Of a stretch of 64,000 bases of DNA, positions 53,827 to 62,844 are shown in pieces. The first letter of the stretch is position 1. Every line of letters starts with the position of its first letter. Made by a program: the position numbers and the translations under genes. The notes under the pieces are model-generated. The model ran no database searches. It was not told the DNA's origin and worked only from the letters and a program-made list of their open reading frames with translations. Source of the stretch: Ruegeria sp. YS9 (GTDB taxonomy: Bacteria; Pseudomonadota; Alphaproteobacteria; Rhodobacterales; Rhodobacteraceae); contig NZ_CP102409.1 in the NCBI RefSeq assembly GCF_024628725.1, forward strand, positions 2,141,001 to 2,205,000, written 5' to 3'.

Positions 53827-55599
53827 ATGACAACAGACCAGATCATTCTTTTTGCGCTTTTCATCACCGTCTTCGGAATGCTGCTATGGGGCCGGTTTCG
53901 ATACGACCTTGTGGCCTTTGCCGCACTGATGATCGGCGTCGTGCTGGGCGTCGTGCCCGTGGATGGCGCCTTTGCCGGGTTCGGCCATCCGGCGACTATC
54001 ATCGTGGCGCTGGTTTTAGTGGTTTCTGCCGGTTTGGTCCGATCCGGCGCAGTGTTCCTGATCACCCGCACGCTGGTTGATGCCTCGCGGGGCCTGGGCG
54101 CGCATATCGCCCTGATGGGTGGGATCGGCGCGGTTCTGTCGGCCTTCATGAACAACGTAGCGGCGCTGGCGCTGCTGATGCCCGTGGACATTCAGACCGC
54201 ACGCAAAGCAGGCCGGTCTGTGGGCCTGTCGCTGATGCCGCTGAGCTTTGCCACGATTCTCGGCGGGATGGCCACGCTGATCGGGACCCCCCCGAACATC
54301 ATCATCGCCTCGATCCGGGCCGAAACACTGGGCGAGCCGTTTCACATGTTCGATTTTGCCCCGGTTGGTGGGCTGGCCGCGATCGCCGGCCTTGCCTTTG
54401 TTGCACTGGTAGGGTGGCGCCTGATTCCCAATCGCGGGCCGCAGGCTGAAACATCGGAAACGTTGGCCGAGTATATCGCCGAGCTGACCGTTCCACCGAA
54501 ATCCGCCCATATCGGCAAACGGGTCAGCGAGCTTTATGAGGCGGCCGAGAAATCGGACGTGGCCATCATCGGTTTGATCCGGGATGGCAAGCGTCGCTAT
54601 GGCCGGTCGGCGCACGCCGTTTTGCAGGAAGGTGACGCGCTGGTTCTGGAAGCCCGACCCGAAGCGCTGGACGAGTTCCGTGCCGCGCTCAACCTGGATT
54701 TCTCGGACACGCGCCGGCAGGAATTGCTGACGGCTGAGGGGGACGGGCTGGAAGTGATCGAAGTCGTCGTGCCGGAAAGCGCGCGCATCACAGGTCGCAC
54801 GGCACAAGGGCTTGGGCTGGCCTGGCGGCAAAGCACCGTTCTGATGGGCATCTCACGCCAGGGGCGCAGGATCACCGAACAGGTCCGCAAGACCGAGGTG
54901 GAACCGGGCGATATCCTGCTGCTGCTCTGCCCCCGCGACCGCGCTGCGGATGTTACGGAATGGCTGGGTTGCCTGCCCCTTGCCGGACGCGGGCTGAACG
55001 TTACGGCTAACGACAAGGCATGGCTGGCCATCGGCCTGTTCGCCGCCGCTGTCTTGGCCGCAAGTTTCGGGTTGATCTATCTTCCCATTGCTTTGGGGCT
55101 GGTGGTGATTGCTTATGTGCTGACCAAGATCATGCCGATCACCGACATTTACAATCACATCGAATGGCCGGTGGTCGTACTGCTGGGGTCTATGATCCCT
55201 CTGGGCAGTGCTTTGGAGACCTCGGGCGGAACCGAACTGATCGCAAACGCCCTGATCCAGCTGACCGATGGTCTGCCCGCCTGGGCCATTCTGACCGTAC
55301 TGATGGTCGTCACGATGACTTTGTCGGACGTGTTGAACAACACCGCCACCGCCATTGTCGCCGCGCCGGTCGGGATACAAATGGCACGCACGCTCGAGGT
55401 GTCACCCGACCCGTTTCTGATGACCGTGGCCGTTGCGGCCTCGGCTGCGTTCCTGACCCCCATCGGGCACAAGAACAACACGCTGGTTCTGGGCCCCGGC
55501 GGCTATCGTTTCGGGGATTACTGGCGCATGGGATTGCCCTTGGAGATGCTGATCATCGCCGTTTCTATTCCCGCCATTCTTGTGTTCTGGCCTCTGTGA
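53827..55599 (+). CDS. SLC13 family permease with two RCK_C (TrkA_C) domains
   Basis: The 590-residue inner-membrane protein has an N-terminal and a C-terminal set of helices of the CitMHS/ArsB-NhaD type, with LLMPVDIQTARKAGRSVGLSLMPLSFATILGGMATLIGTPPNIIIA (the P-loop-like GTPPN) and, near the end, FLTPIGHKNNTLVLGPGGYRFGDY. Between them (about 210-380) lie two TrkA_C domains, including IGKRVSELYEAAEKSDVAIIGLIRDGK and GLAWRQSTVLMGISRQGRRI, likely cytosolic sensors. Substrates of this branch are dicarboxylates, sulfate or unknown anions. A second, related permease lies at 59799-61577. Confidence 0.9.
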   Translation: MTTDQIILFALFITVFGMLLWGRFRYDLVAFAALMIGVVLGVVPVDGAFAGFGHPATIIVALVLVVSAGLVRSGAVFLITRTLVDASRGLGAHIALMGGIGAVLSAFMNNVAALALLMPVDIQTARKAGRSVGLSLMPLSFATILGGMATLIGTPPNIIIASIRAETLGEPFHMFDFAPVGGLAAIAGLAFVALVGWRLIPNRGPQAETSETLAEYIAELTVPPKSAHIGKRVSELYEAAEKSDVAIIGLIRDGKRRYGRSAHAVLQEGDALVLEARPEALDEFRAALNLDFSDTRRQELLTAEGDGLEVIEVVVPESARITGRTAQGLGLAWRQSTVLMGISRQGRRITEQVRKTEVEPGDILLLLCPRDRAADVTEWLGCLPLAGRGLNVTANDKAWLAIGLFAAAVLAASFGLIYLPIALGLVVIAYVLTKIMPITDIYNHIEWPVVVLLGSMIPLGSALETSGGTELIANALIQLTDGLPAWAILTVLMVVTMTLSDVLNNTATAIVAAPVGIQMARTLEVSPDPFLMTVAVAASAAFLTPIGHKNNTLVLGPGGYRFGDYWRMGLPLEMLIIAVSIPAILVFWPL

Positions 55600-55615
55600 T
55601 GGGTAAAGGCTGCGC

Positions 55616-56350
55616 ATGAAACCCTTTTTGATCCTGCAACTGCGCCCCGAAACCGATGCATCCGATGCCGAATACGCCTCGATCCTGAACCGGAGCGGGT
55701 TGTCTCCTGAACAGACACGTCGCATCCGTCTGGATTGCGAAAACCTGCCCGGCGAGATGGATGTCACAGACTACGCCGGTGTCATCGTGGGCGGCGGACC
55801 TGGATGCGTCAGTGACGACCCGGCGACCAAATCCCCGCTGGATGCCCGGATCGAGGCGACGATCATGGGGTTGATGCCGCAGATCATCGCACAGGATAAC
55901 CCGTTCATGGGCTGCTGCTATGGCCTTGGCATTCTGGCGGCGCATCTGGGTGGCGACGTCAGCAAGGCCCGATATGGCGAACCCGTCGGACCATCCACGT
56001 GCCACCTGACCCCGGAAGGCCAGCAGGACCCGTTGACCGCAGGGTTGGAACCCACCTTCGACGCATTCGTTGGTCACAAGGAAGCGGTTCAGGCGCTGCC
56101 CGAGGGTTGCGTTCACCTTGTCACGTCAGACCCCTGCCCGTTCCAGATGATCCGCTGGGGGCAGAACGTATATGCCACGCAGTTCCACCCCGAGGCCGAT
56201 GCCAGGGATTTTGAACAGCGCATCAATATCTACAGGAACCACGGCTATTTCCCGCCTGAAGACGCGCAAAAACTGATCGACCGCTGCCATTCGGCCGATG
56301 TCACACAACCCGGCGAGATCCTGCGCCGGTTCGTCCGGCGATACGAGTGA
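55616..56350 (+). CDS. Class I glutamine amidotransferase-like protein (GMP synthase-like)
   Basis: The 244-residue protein has the class I amidotransferase triad: the nucleophile Cys in FMGCCYGLGILA, and the His-Glu pair in YATQFHPEAD. The oxyanion strand VGGGPGCVSDD is clear. It is a stand-alone domain of the GuaA N-terminal type, like gamma-glutamyl peptidases or YfeJ; the synthase partner is absent, so the substrate is unknown and it may hydrolyse a gamma-glutamyl compound. It begins 16 bases after the permease stop and is probably in the same transcript. Confidence 0.88.
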   Translation: MKPFLILQLRPETDASDAEYASILNRSGLSPEQTRRIRLDCENLPGEMDVTDYAGVIVGGGPGCVSDDPATKSPLDARIEATIMGLMPQIIAQDNPFMGCCYGLGILAAHLGGDVSKARYGEPVGPSTCHLTPEGQQDPLTAGLEPTFDAFVGHKEAVQALPEGCVHLVTSDPCPFQMIRWGQNVYATQFHPEADARDFEQRINIYRNHGYFPPEDAQKLIDRCHSADVTQPGEILRRFVRRYE

Positions 56351-56423
56351 CCCAACGGCGCGGTTGCCTGCGCCTTGCCCCCTCGCTTAGGCTGATCTGA
56401 CGCAACTTTGGGAGGAGTTGTCC

Positions 56424-57281
56424 TTGGATCTGCTCATTAACGTCGGTCTGCCGGTTTCACTGGCCGTTATCATGCTGTCTCTGGGCATCGGGCTGGAGGT
56501 GGCAGACTTCCGCCGTGTCCTGAGCCGACGACGCGCCTTTGCCATCGGGGCGGCAAGTCAGGTTGTTCTATTGCCGGTGGCGGCCTTTGTGACGGTCAAA
56601 TTTTTTGCTTTGCCACCTGAGATCGCCGTTGGTTTCATGCTGCTCAGTTTTTGCCCGGGCGGCGTAACCAGCAATATCCTGTCAAAGCTCGCCAAGGCCG
56701 ATGTCGCGCTTTCAGTCAGCCTGACCGCTGTGATCAGCCTTCTGTCGATGGTGACCGTGCCGATACTGGCCGCCTGGTCGATCGCGCATTTCATGGGCGA
56801 CGAAGCCCCCGAGGTTTCGATCACCGGGCTGGCTGTTGCATTGTTTTTGATAACAACGCTGCCCGTGGCAATCGGGGTCGGAGTTCGCAACTTTGCAACA
56901 GGGTTTGCAAACCGTGTCGAGCCGGGGTTGTCGGCGCTCGCGACCGTTTTGTTCGTGCTGATCATTGCCGCGGCTCTGGCCGGGAACTGGCAATTGTTCG
57001 TCGACAATCTCGGCATCATGGGCGCAGGCTTGATTTCTTTGAATATCGCCCTGCTGTTCATCGGATTGGGGCTGGCGCGGATAACAAACCTGTCCTGGAA
57101 TGAGTGCAAGACGATCTCGATCGAAACCGGAATTCAAAATTCCACGCTGGGCATTACACTGGCGGCGCTGATCACGAATACCGAAAGCGGGTTCAGCCCG
57201 CTGGCCCTGCCCTCGGCGGTATATGGTATTACGATGTACGCCGTGGTTCTGCCGTTTCTTGTCTGGTTCCGCAGGCGCTGA
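56424..57281 (+). CDS. Bile acid:sodium symporter family (BASS/SBF) transporter
   Basis: The 285-residue protein has about nine helices and the BASS pattern: LPVSLAVIMLSLGIGLEVADFRRVL, EIAVGFMLLSFCPGGVTSNILSKLAKADVALSVSLTAVISLLS (the sodium-binding crossing) and SIETGIQNSTLGITLAALI. BASS proteins take up organic anions (pantoate, pyruvate, bile acids) with sodium. TTG at 56424 is the likely start, six bases after GGAGGAG; the TTG at 56418 is too close. The FAD dehydrogenase follows after 10 bases, so its substrate may be imported here. Confidence 0.9.
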   Translation: MDLLINVGLPVSLAVIMLSLGIGLEVADFRRVLSRRRAFAIGAASQVVLLPVAAFVTVKFFALPPEIAVGFMLLSFCPGGVTSNILSKLAKADVALSVSLTAVISLLSMVTVPILAAWSIAHFMGDEAPEVSITGLAVALFLITTLPVAIGVGVRNFATGFANRVEPGLSALATVLFVLIIAAALAGNWQLFVDNLGIMGAGLISLNIALLFIGLGLARITNLSWNECKTISIETGIQNSTLGITLAALITNTESGFSPLALPSAVYGITMYAVVLPFLVWFRRR

Positions 57282-57291
57282 AAGGACCGTT

Positions 57292-58953
57292 ATGACAAAC
57301 AACACTGCTGATGCGATCGTTGTCGGGGCTGGTCTGGCCGGATTGGCCGCCGCTGCCGAACTGGGCGACCGAGGCAAGAAGGTAATCATACTCGATCAGG
57401 AACCAGAAGGTTTTCTGGGCGGTCAGGCCTTCTGGAGCCTGGGTGGCCTGTTCATGGTCGACACGCCGGAACAACGCCGCATGGGGATCCGCGACAGCCA
57501 CGATCTGGCGCTGCGCGACTGGATGGGCAGCGCGCAGTTCGACCGCGAAGAAGATACCTGGCCCCGCAAATGGGCCGAAGCCTATATCGAGTTCGCCGCC
57601 GGTGAAATGCGCCCCTGGCTGCATGGCATGGGGCTGCGCTGGTTTCCGGTCGTGGGCTGGGCCGAGCGCGGCGGGTCCTACGCAAACGGGCACGGCAATT
57701 CCGTCCCGCGCTTTCACATCACATGGGGCACCGGACCCGGCGTGCTGGAACACTTCATCCGCCGGGTCCGCGACCATGTCAGTGCCGGCCTGATCCAGCT
57801 GAAATACCGCCATCAGGTCAGCCACATCATCATGCAGAACGGCGAGGCCAAGGGCGTCTCGGGCGAGGTGCTGGCCGATGACGCGGCCCCGCGCGGCGGC
57901 AAGACCAACCGCGACGAGGTGGGCGAGTTCGAGGTCTATGCCCCGTCGGTCATCGTGACCTCGGGCGGGATAGGTGGCAATTTCGAGATGGTGCGCCAGA
58001 ACTGGCCCCGCGACCGTCTGGGCGAACCGCCCAAGGACATGGTGGCGGGTGTGCCCTTCCATGTGGACGGTCGGATGATCGCCATCAGCGAAAAGGCCGG
58101 CGGCCATGTCATCAACGGCGACCGTATGTGGCATTACACCGAAGGCGTGCGCAACTGGGATCCGATCTGGCCCGCCCATGGCATTCGCATTCTGCCCGGC
58201 CCCAGCTCGATGTGGTTCGACGCGCGCGGAAACCGGTTGCAGCCCCCCTGCCTGCCCGGGTTCGATACGCTGGGGACACTGCGCGAAATCCTGAACACCG
58301 GGTATGAATACAGTTGGTTCGTTCTGACTCAGAAGGTGATCAAGAAGGAATTCGCCCTGTCCGGGTCTGAACAGAACCCGGACTTCACGTCAGGCAGCTG
58401 GAAAGAGGTTATTCGTCAACGCATACTGTCCGGGTCCAAAGCGACCGCCCCGGTCGAGGCATTCAAGGAGAAGGGCGAGGATTTTGTTGTTGCCAACACG
58501 CTGACCGAGCTGGTCAACGGAATGAACCATTTGGGTGGGGGGCTGATAGACGAGGCCCATTTGCGTGCCCAGATCGAGGCGCGGGATTCTCAGGTCGACA
58601 ATCCGTTCTCAAAAGATGCGCAGATGATGGCGATCCTGGCGGCGCGCAACTATCGCGGCGACAAGCTGATCCGCACCGCCAAGCCACACAAGTTCCTGGA
58701 CCCCAAGAATGGCCCGCTGATCGCGGTCAAGCTGCACGTGCTGACCCGCAAGACACTGGGCGGTTTGCAGACCAATCTGGACAGTCAGATGATCGGCGCC
58801 GACGGTCAGGTGGTGCCCGGCCTGTTCGCAGCCGGTGAAGTCGCCGGGTTCGGTGGCGGTGGTTATCACGGTTACAACGCGCTGGAAGGGACCTTTCTGG
58901 GTGGCTGCATCTTTTCGGGTCGCAACGCAGGGCGATCGAGGGCCGTCGCCTGA
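57292..58953 (+). CDS. FAD-binding dehydrogenase, fumarate reductase/ketosteroid dehydrogenase-like
   Basis: The 553-residue flavoprotein has the N-terminal FAD fold DAIVVGAGLAGLAAAAELGDRGKKVIILDQE, GGQAFWSLGGLFMVDTPEQRRMG, and the C-terminal FAD loop VVPGLFAAGEVAGFGGGGYHGYNALEGTFLGGCIFSGR. It belongs to the predicted FAD-binding dehydrogenase group (COG3573-like), related to 3-ketosteroid-delta-1-dehydrogenase and fumarate reductase. No signal peptide is seen. Its ATG follows AAAGGA 10 bases after the symporter. Together they suggest sodium-driven import and oxidation of an organic acid or steroid-like compound, which is inference. Confidence 0.88.
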   Translation: MTNNTADAIVVGAGLAGLAAAAELGDRGKKVIILDQEPEGFLGGQAFWSLGGLFMVDTPEQRRMGIRDSHDLALRDWMGSAQFDREEDTWPRKWAEAYIEFAAGEMRPWLHGMGLRWFPVVGWAERGGSYANGHGNSVPRFHITWGTGPGVLEHFIRRVRDHVSAGLIQLKYRHQVSHIIMQNGEAKGVSGEVLADDAAPRGGKTNRDEVGEFEVYAPSVIVTSGGIGGNFEMVRQNWPRDRLGEPPKDMVAGVPFHVDGRMIAISEKAGGHVINGDRMWHYTEGVRNWDPIWPAHGIRILPGPSSMWFDARGNRLQPPCLPGFDTLGTLREILNTGYEYSWFVLTQKVIKKEFALSGSEQNPDFTSGSWKEVIRQRILSGSKATAPVEAFKEKGEDFVVANTLTELVNGMNHLGGGLIDEAHLRAQIEARDSQVDNPFSKDAQMMAILAARNYRGDKLIRTAKPHKFLDPKNGPLIAVKLHVLTRKTLGGLQTNLDSQMIGADGQVVPGLFAAGEVAGFGGGGYHGYNALEGTFLGGCIFSGRNAGRSRAVA

Positions 58954-58966
58954 CAACCCTGCCCTT

Positions 58967-59704
58967 TTACTTGCGCTCCAGTTTGATCACCGGCTCACCC
59001 TGAGCATCCAGCAAGGCCAGCGCGTTGCCTTGCATCGCGAAGGTCGTGACAGTTTGCATCGCTTTCAGAAACTGCCGCTCGACCTCGTCCAGCGGGGGTG
59101 GGCACGCCATGAGCGTTGCAGCCATATTGTCCGGGAACGCGATCCGATTGGCAGAAATCTCGGCCTGGCCACTGAACCTGTTACAGCCACCACTACCTGA
59201 AAACGCTCCGCCCTGCCCGAAAGCAAGCTCAGGACGTTTCTCTGTCTCGACAGGCGCACCATTGAGGCCCGAAGCGACCCATTCGGTGTTTTCCAGCATC
59301 CCGGCACCTTGGTTTTGCACCTGTATCATCAGCAGGTCAGCTGAATTCTCGGCCCCATCTGTCAGAACCGGGTAGACGGTATCGGTGGTGAACAACAGGT
59401 TTTGCCCCTGCATGACCGAAGCACGCACGGCATATCTGCGCCCGTCCTGGATCAACGCATCATCATAGGTCAGTTCAAACTGTGCCGGCACACCGGTCAG
59501 GGCATATCTCTGCGCGGCAAGTGTTTCGGCCGGCGCATCCGCCAATGAGATATCCTGAAGCTCGACGAACAAGGTCGTGTCGGGCGGAAGCGCAATACGC
59601 TCTCGGTAGGTTGCGGTTCCTTCGACGGTTCCAGCAAGCGATGTGCCGCTCAAAACGGTGGCGAAGGCAACCGCAGGAAACGTGGTGCGGACAAGTGTCA
59701 GCAT
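58967..59704 (-). CDS. Exported protein with YbaY-like and META domains
   Basis: The 245-residue protein has a signal peptide (residues 1-24, SLA-G), a YbaY-like beta domain (residues about 25-115: VEGTATYRERIALPPDTTLFVELQDIS) and a META/HslJ domain (about 130-240: LENTEWVASGLNG, GGAFSGSGGCNRFSGQ, NMAATLMACPPPLDEVERQFLKAMQ). META domains occur in heat-inducible outer-membrane-associated proteins (HslJ, linked to novobiocin tolerance); YbaY is an outer-membrane lipoprotein of unknown role. Here no lipobox is seen. The ATG at 59704 has GAAGGG upstream. It converges with the FAD dehydrogenase. Confidence 0.85.
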   Translation of the reverse strand: MLTLVRTTFPAVAFATVLSGTSLAGTVEGTATYRERIALPPDTTLFVELQDISLADAPAETLAAQRYALTGVPAQFELTYDDALIQDGRRYAVRASVMQGQNLLFTTDTVYPVLTDGAENSADLLMIQVQNQGAGMLENTEWVASGLNGAPVETEKRPELAFGQGGAFSGSGGCNRFSGQAEISANRIAFPDNMAATLMACPPPLDEVERQFLKAMQTVTTFAMQGNALALLDAQGEPVIKLERK

Positions 59705-59798
59705 GGCAGTACCCTTCAAGTATCAGTTCTACAAAAGATTGCTGTTCATCCGACATTTACAAGTACGCCGCGAGCAAAGCGGCAAATCTGTGCCGATG

Positions 59799-61577
59799 TC
59801 ATAACGGCCAGATCAACGGGATCAGCAGGGACGCCAACAATCCGACCGTCAGGTTCAGCGGCACGCCCACTTTCATGAAGTCGGTGAACCTGTAGCCTCC
59901 GGGACCATAGACCATCATGTTCGTCTGGTATCCGATCGGTGTTGCAAACGATGCCGAGGCCGCCACCATGACCGCGACGACCAGCGGACGCGGATCTATT
60001 CCGACAGCCTGCGCCAGACCGATGGCGATCGGGGTGACGACAACCGCAACGGCGTTGTTGGAGACCAGTTCAGTCAGCACCGAGGTCAGCAGATAAATCG
60101 CCCAGATAATCAGGAATGGCGGCAAGGCACTGAGCCCCGGCGCAACGGCCTCGACGATCAGGGAAACCGCGCCCGAGCTGTCCAGCGCAGCCCCTATGCC
60201 CAGCATCGCGAAGATCAACGCCAACAGACGCCCTTCAACAAAGGAAAACGCCTCATCCGCGTCGATACAGCGGGTCAACAGAACCACGGCGCAGGCCACA
60301 ATCGACAACAACAGGATGGGCGCAATGCCCAGCGCGGCGAGGGCGACAATCCCTACAAGAGCACCAATCGCAATGGGTGCATGGCTTCGACGGAATGCTC
60401 GAGCCGATGGTTGTGTGACGTCCACCATGTCCATATCAGCCGCCAGCCGCTGGATATCCGCCGGGGCACCTTCCAAAAGCAACGTATCCCCAACCCTGAC
60501 CACCAAATCATCCAACTGACGGCCGATATTCTGGTTGCGACGGTGCACCGCCAGCACGTAAACGCCATAGCGACGCCGAAGCCGCATCATCCCAAGGGTC
60601 CGCCCCACCAGACGGCATCCGGGCGTGATCAACACCTCAACCGTCTTGGTTTCGACGGCGGATACCTGATCCACGCGTTTGAGTTCCCGGTTGCGCTGAA
60701 GGCTCAGAAGTTCGGTCATCTCGGTGCGTAAAACCACCCGGTCGCCGACCTTCAGTTCGACGCCTTTCAAGTTGCGCCGCAACGACTCATCCCCCCGGAT
60801 GACATCGATCAGACGCACGCCGGGGCGTTTGAACAACTGCACGCCGGTCACTTCGCGCCCGATCAGGTTGCTGTCCGGCGGAATGACGGCCTCGGTAAAG
60901 AACTTCATCTTGGACCGGTCACTGAGCAGCGACGCCATGCTGTCCCGCTCGGGCAACAGTTTGGGCGCGATGAAGCGCAAATAGATCATGCCGTAGATCA
61001 CCAGCGCGATCCCCAGCGGCGTGACTTCGAAAATCGTAAAGGGTTTCATCCCCTGCGCGCGGGCCACACCATCCACCAGCAGGTTGGTGGACGTGCCGAT
61101 CAATGTCAGCGTGCCGCCCAGAATGGCCGCATAACTCAGCGGAATCAGCAATTTGGACGCGGGAACATTCAGGGTGCGGGCAATTTGCACAAAGACCGGT
61201 ATCATCACCACGACCACTGGCGTATTCGACACCACCGCCGAGGCCAGCACGACAAACCCCATGAGCAAAGCGATAGCAATACGCGGGTTTACCTGAGCCT
61301 GCTTCTGCGCGGTCGAGGTGAACGAGTCCAGGGCTCCGGTCCGCACCAAGGCCCCCATGATGATGAACATCGCGGCAATCGTCCAGGGTGCCGGGTTGGA
61401 CAGAACCGCAAGCGCGCTTTGATAGGGCAGGATGCCGGTTACAAGCATCAGTGAGACACCGCCAATCGCCACGACTTCGGTCGGATAAACCTCGCGCAGG
61501 AACATGATGAACATGCCCGCAACGATGACCAGCGCCAGAACTGCGCTTCCTGTGTCTGTCAGTGAAAGGAAATTCAT
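59799..61577 (-). CDS. SLC13 family permease with two RCK_C (TrkA_C) domains, second copy
   Basis: The 592-residue permease shares its layout with the one at 53827-55599: N-terminal helices (LALVIVAGMFIMFLREVYPTEVVAIGG), the TLIGTSTNLLVDG motif, two TrkA_C domains (about 215-380, LIGREVTGVQLFKRPGVRLIDVIRG and LVGRTLGMMRLRRRYGVYVLAVHRR) and a C-terminal set with PIGYQTNMMVYGPGGYRFTDFMKVG. The two differ strongly in sequence, so they are ancient paralogues with probably different anions. It is transcribed alone, opposite to the symporter-dehydrogenase pair. ATG 61577 follows AAAGGA. Confidence 0.9.
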   Translation of the reverse strand: MNFLSLTDTGSAVLALVIVAGMFIMFLREVYPTEVVAIGGVSLMLVTGILPYQSALAVLSNPAPWTIAAMFIIMGALVRTGALDSFTSTAQKQAQVNPRIAIALLMGFVVLASAVVSNTPVVVVMIPVFVQIARTLNVPASKLLIPLSYAAILGGTLTLIGTSTNLLVDGVARAQGMKPFTIFEVTPLGIALVIYGMIYLRFIAPKLLPERDSMASLLSDRSKMKFFTEAVIPPDSNLIGREVTGVQLFKRPGVRLIDVIRGDESLRRNLKGVELKVGDRVVLRTEMTELLSLQRNRELKRVDQVSAVETKTVEVLITPGCRLVGRTLGMMRLRRRYGVYVLAVHRRNQNIGRQLDDLVVRVGDTLLLEGAPADIQRLAADMDMVDVTQPSARAFRRSHAPIAIGALVGIVALAALGIAPILLLSIVACAVVLLTRCIDADEAFSFVEGRLLALIFAMLGIGAALDSSGAVSLIVEAVAPGLSALPPFLIIWAIYLLTSVLTELVSNNAVAVVVTPIAIGLAQAVGIDPRPLVVAVMVAASASFATPIGYQTNMMVYGPGGYRFTDFMKVGVPLNLTVGLLASLLIPLIWPL

Positions 61578-61664
61578 TCGTGGTATTCTGTCCGAACCCC
61601 GGCCCAAGCGCCTGATGACATGCAGTTTCACGCATTGCGCCCGACAGAGCAAGCCTGACGATGA

Positions 61665-62480
61665 CTATTCGGGTCCGGCTTGTTCCAGACGCCCGCCGAC
61701 GCGCACCATGCGCACGGATTTGGCCTGTCCGTCACGATCATCGGTTTCCACGAACACGCCGCTCAGTGTGGCCTCGCCATTTGCGGGGGTAAAGCGCGCC
61801 TTGGGCATACCGGTGATGAACCGTCGCATCGGCTCTTGCTTGTCCATGCCGATGACCGAATCGTAGTCTCCGCACATGCCTGCATCAGTCAGATACCCGG
61901 TGCCACCCGGCAGAATCAGCGAATCCGCGGTTGGCACATGGGTATGCGTTCCCACCACAAGGCTGGCGCGCTTGTCACAGTAATGCCCCATCGCCATCTT
62001 CTCGGACGTCGCTTCGCAATGCATGTCCACGATGATTGCTTGCGCCTGACCTCCCCTGGGATGGGATTTCAGGATCGGCTCAATGGCTGAGAACGGATCG
62101 TCGAACGGACGCTTCATAAAGACCTGACCCAGCACCTGAACCACCAGAACCTTGCGCCCACCCGGCGCCGTGAACAACCGATGACCCCGCCCCGGCGCGC
62201 CTTTGGCGAAGTTCACGGGTCGTATGATGCGCTGTTCCTTCTCGATGAATTGCAGCATGTCTTTCTGGTCGAACGCATGATCGCCCAGCGTCAGGCAATC
62301 TGCCCCGGCGTCGAGCAAGAGCCTGGCGTGATCTCCGCTCAACCCCATGCCGTTCGACGCGTTTTCGCCATTGACCACAACAAAATCCAGCCGCCATTCG
62401 TCGCGCAGGCGCGGCAAATGCTGTTGAACGGCAGCGCGGCCCGCGCGCCCCATGACATCGCCAAGAAACAGAATCCTCAT
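61665..62480 (-). CDS. YmdB family metallophosphoesterase (TIGR00282 type)
   Basis: The 271-residue enzyme has MRILFLGDVMGRAGRAAVQQHL (first Asp of the metal centre), FVVVNGENASNG (Glu and Asn), DCLTLGDHAFDQKD (the His of GDH), IIVDMHCEATSEKMAMGHY and VVGTHTHVPTADSLILPGGTGYLTDAGMCG. This is the YmdB pattern; Bacillus YmdB hydrolyses 2',3'- or 3',5'-cyclic nucleotides and influences biofilm formation. ATG 62480 gives the conserved N-terminus. It lies between the permease and the divergent DUF333 gene. Confidence 0.93.
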   Translation of the reverse strand: MRILFLGDVMGRAGRAAVQQHLPRLRDEWRLDFVVVNGENASNGMGLSGDHARLLLDAGADCLTLGDHAFDQKDMLQFIEKEQRIIRPVNFAKGAPGRGHRLFTAPGGRKVLVVQVLGQVFMKRPFDDPFSAIEPILKSHPRGGQAQAIIVDMHCEATSEKMAMGHYCDKRASLVVGTHTHVPTADSLILPGGTGYLTDAGMCGDYDSVIGMDKQEPMRRFITGMPKARFTPANGEATLSGVFVETDDRDGQAKSVRMVRVGGRLEQAGPE

Positions 62481-62613
62481 GATCCGGGTCGTAGGGGCTG
62501 TACAGGGCAATAACAAGGCGGAAGCGTGAAATTAACGGCAGACTTGGGGGTTGAAATCAAATTCTGCCGTGGCAATGTTTCGATACGTCTTTTGAATACA
62601 GAAGGAATTCTTC

Positions 62614-62841
62614 GTGAAGTCGTCAATTGTTCTGACCGGCTGCCTTTTGGCGGTAACTGCTGCCGCGGCCGAAGGCACCAAGACATCCATGCCCAACCCC
62701 GCCGCGACCTTCTGCATTGAAAACGACGGGACCTACCAGCTTCGTAAAAACGAAGACGGCAGTGTCTATGGCATCTGCATCCTGAAAGACGGCACCGAGG
62801 TGGATGCCTGGGATTTCTTGCGCAGCCACTTCGAGCAATAG
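62614..62841 (+). CDS. Small exported DUF333 protein
   Basis: The 75-residue product has a signal peptide (residues 1-19, AAA-E) and one DUF333 repeat: MPNPAATFCIENDGTYQLRKNEDGSVYGICILKDGTEVDAWDFLRS, with Cys residues at the two ends that probably pair. DUF333 proteins were once called putative hemolysins, without good support; homologues include YoaF and are extracytoplasmic. It starts at GTG 62614 behind AAGGAA. It converges with the cyclo-ligase, with a gap of 3 bases. Confidence 0.87.
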   Translation: MKSSIVLTGCLLAVTAAAAEGTKTSMPNPAATFCIENDGTYQLRKNEDGSVYGICILKDGTEVDAWDFLRSHFEQ

Positions 62842-62844
62842 CAG

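Noticed and set aside
62481..62613. 6S RNA near the 5-formyltetrahydrofolate cyclo-ligase gene
   Set aside because: The gap is only 133 bases, with no long closing stem or central bubble.
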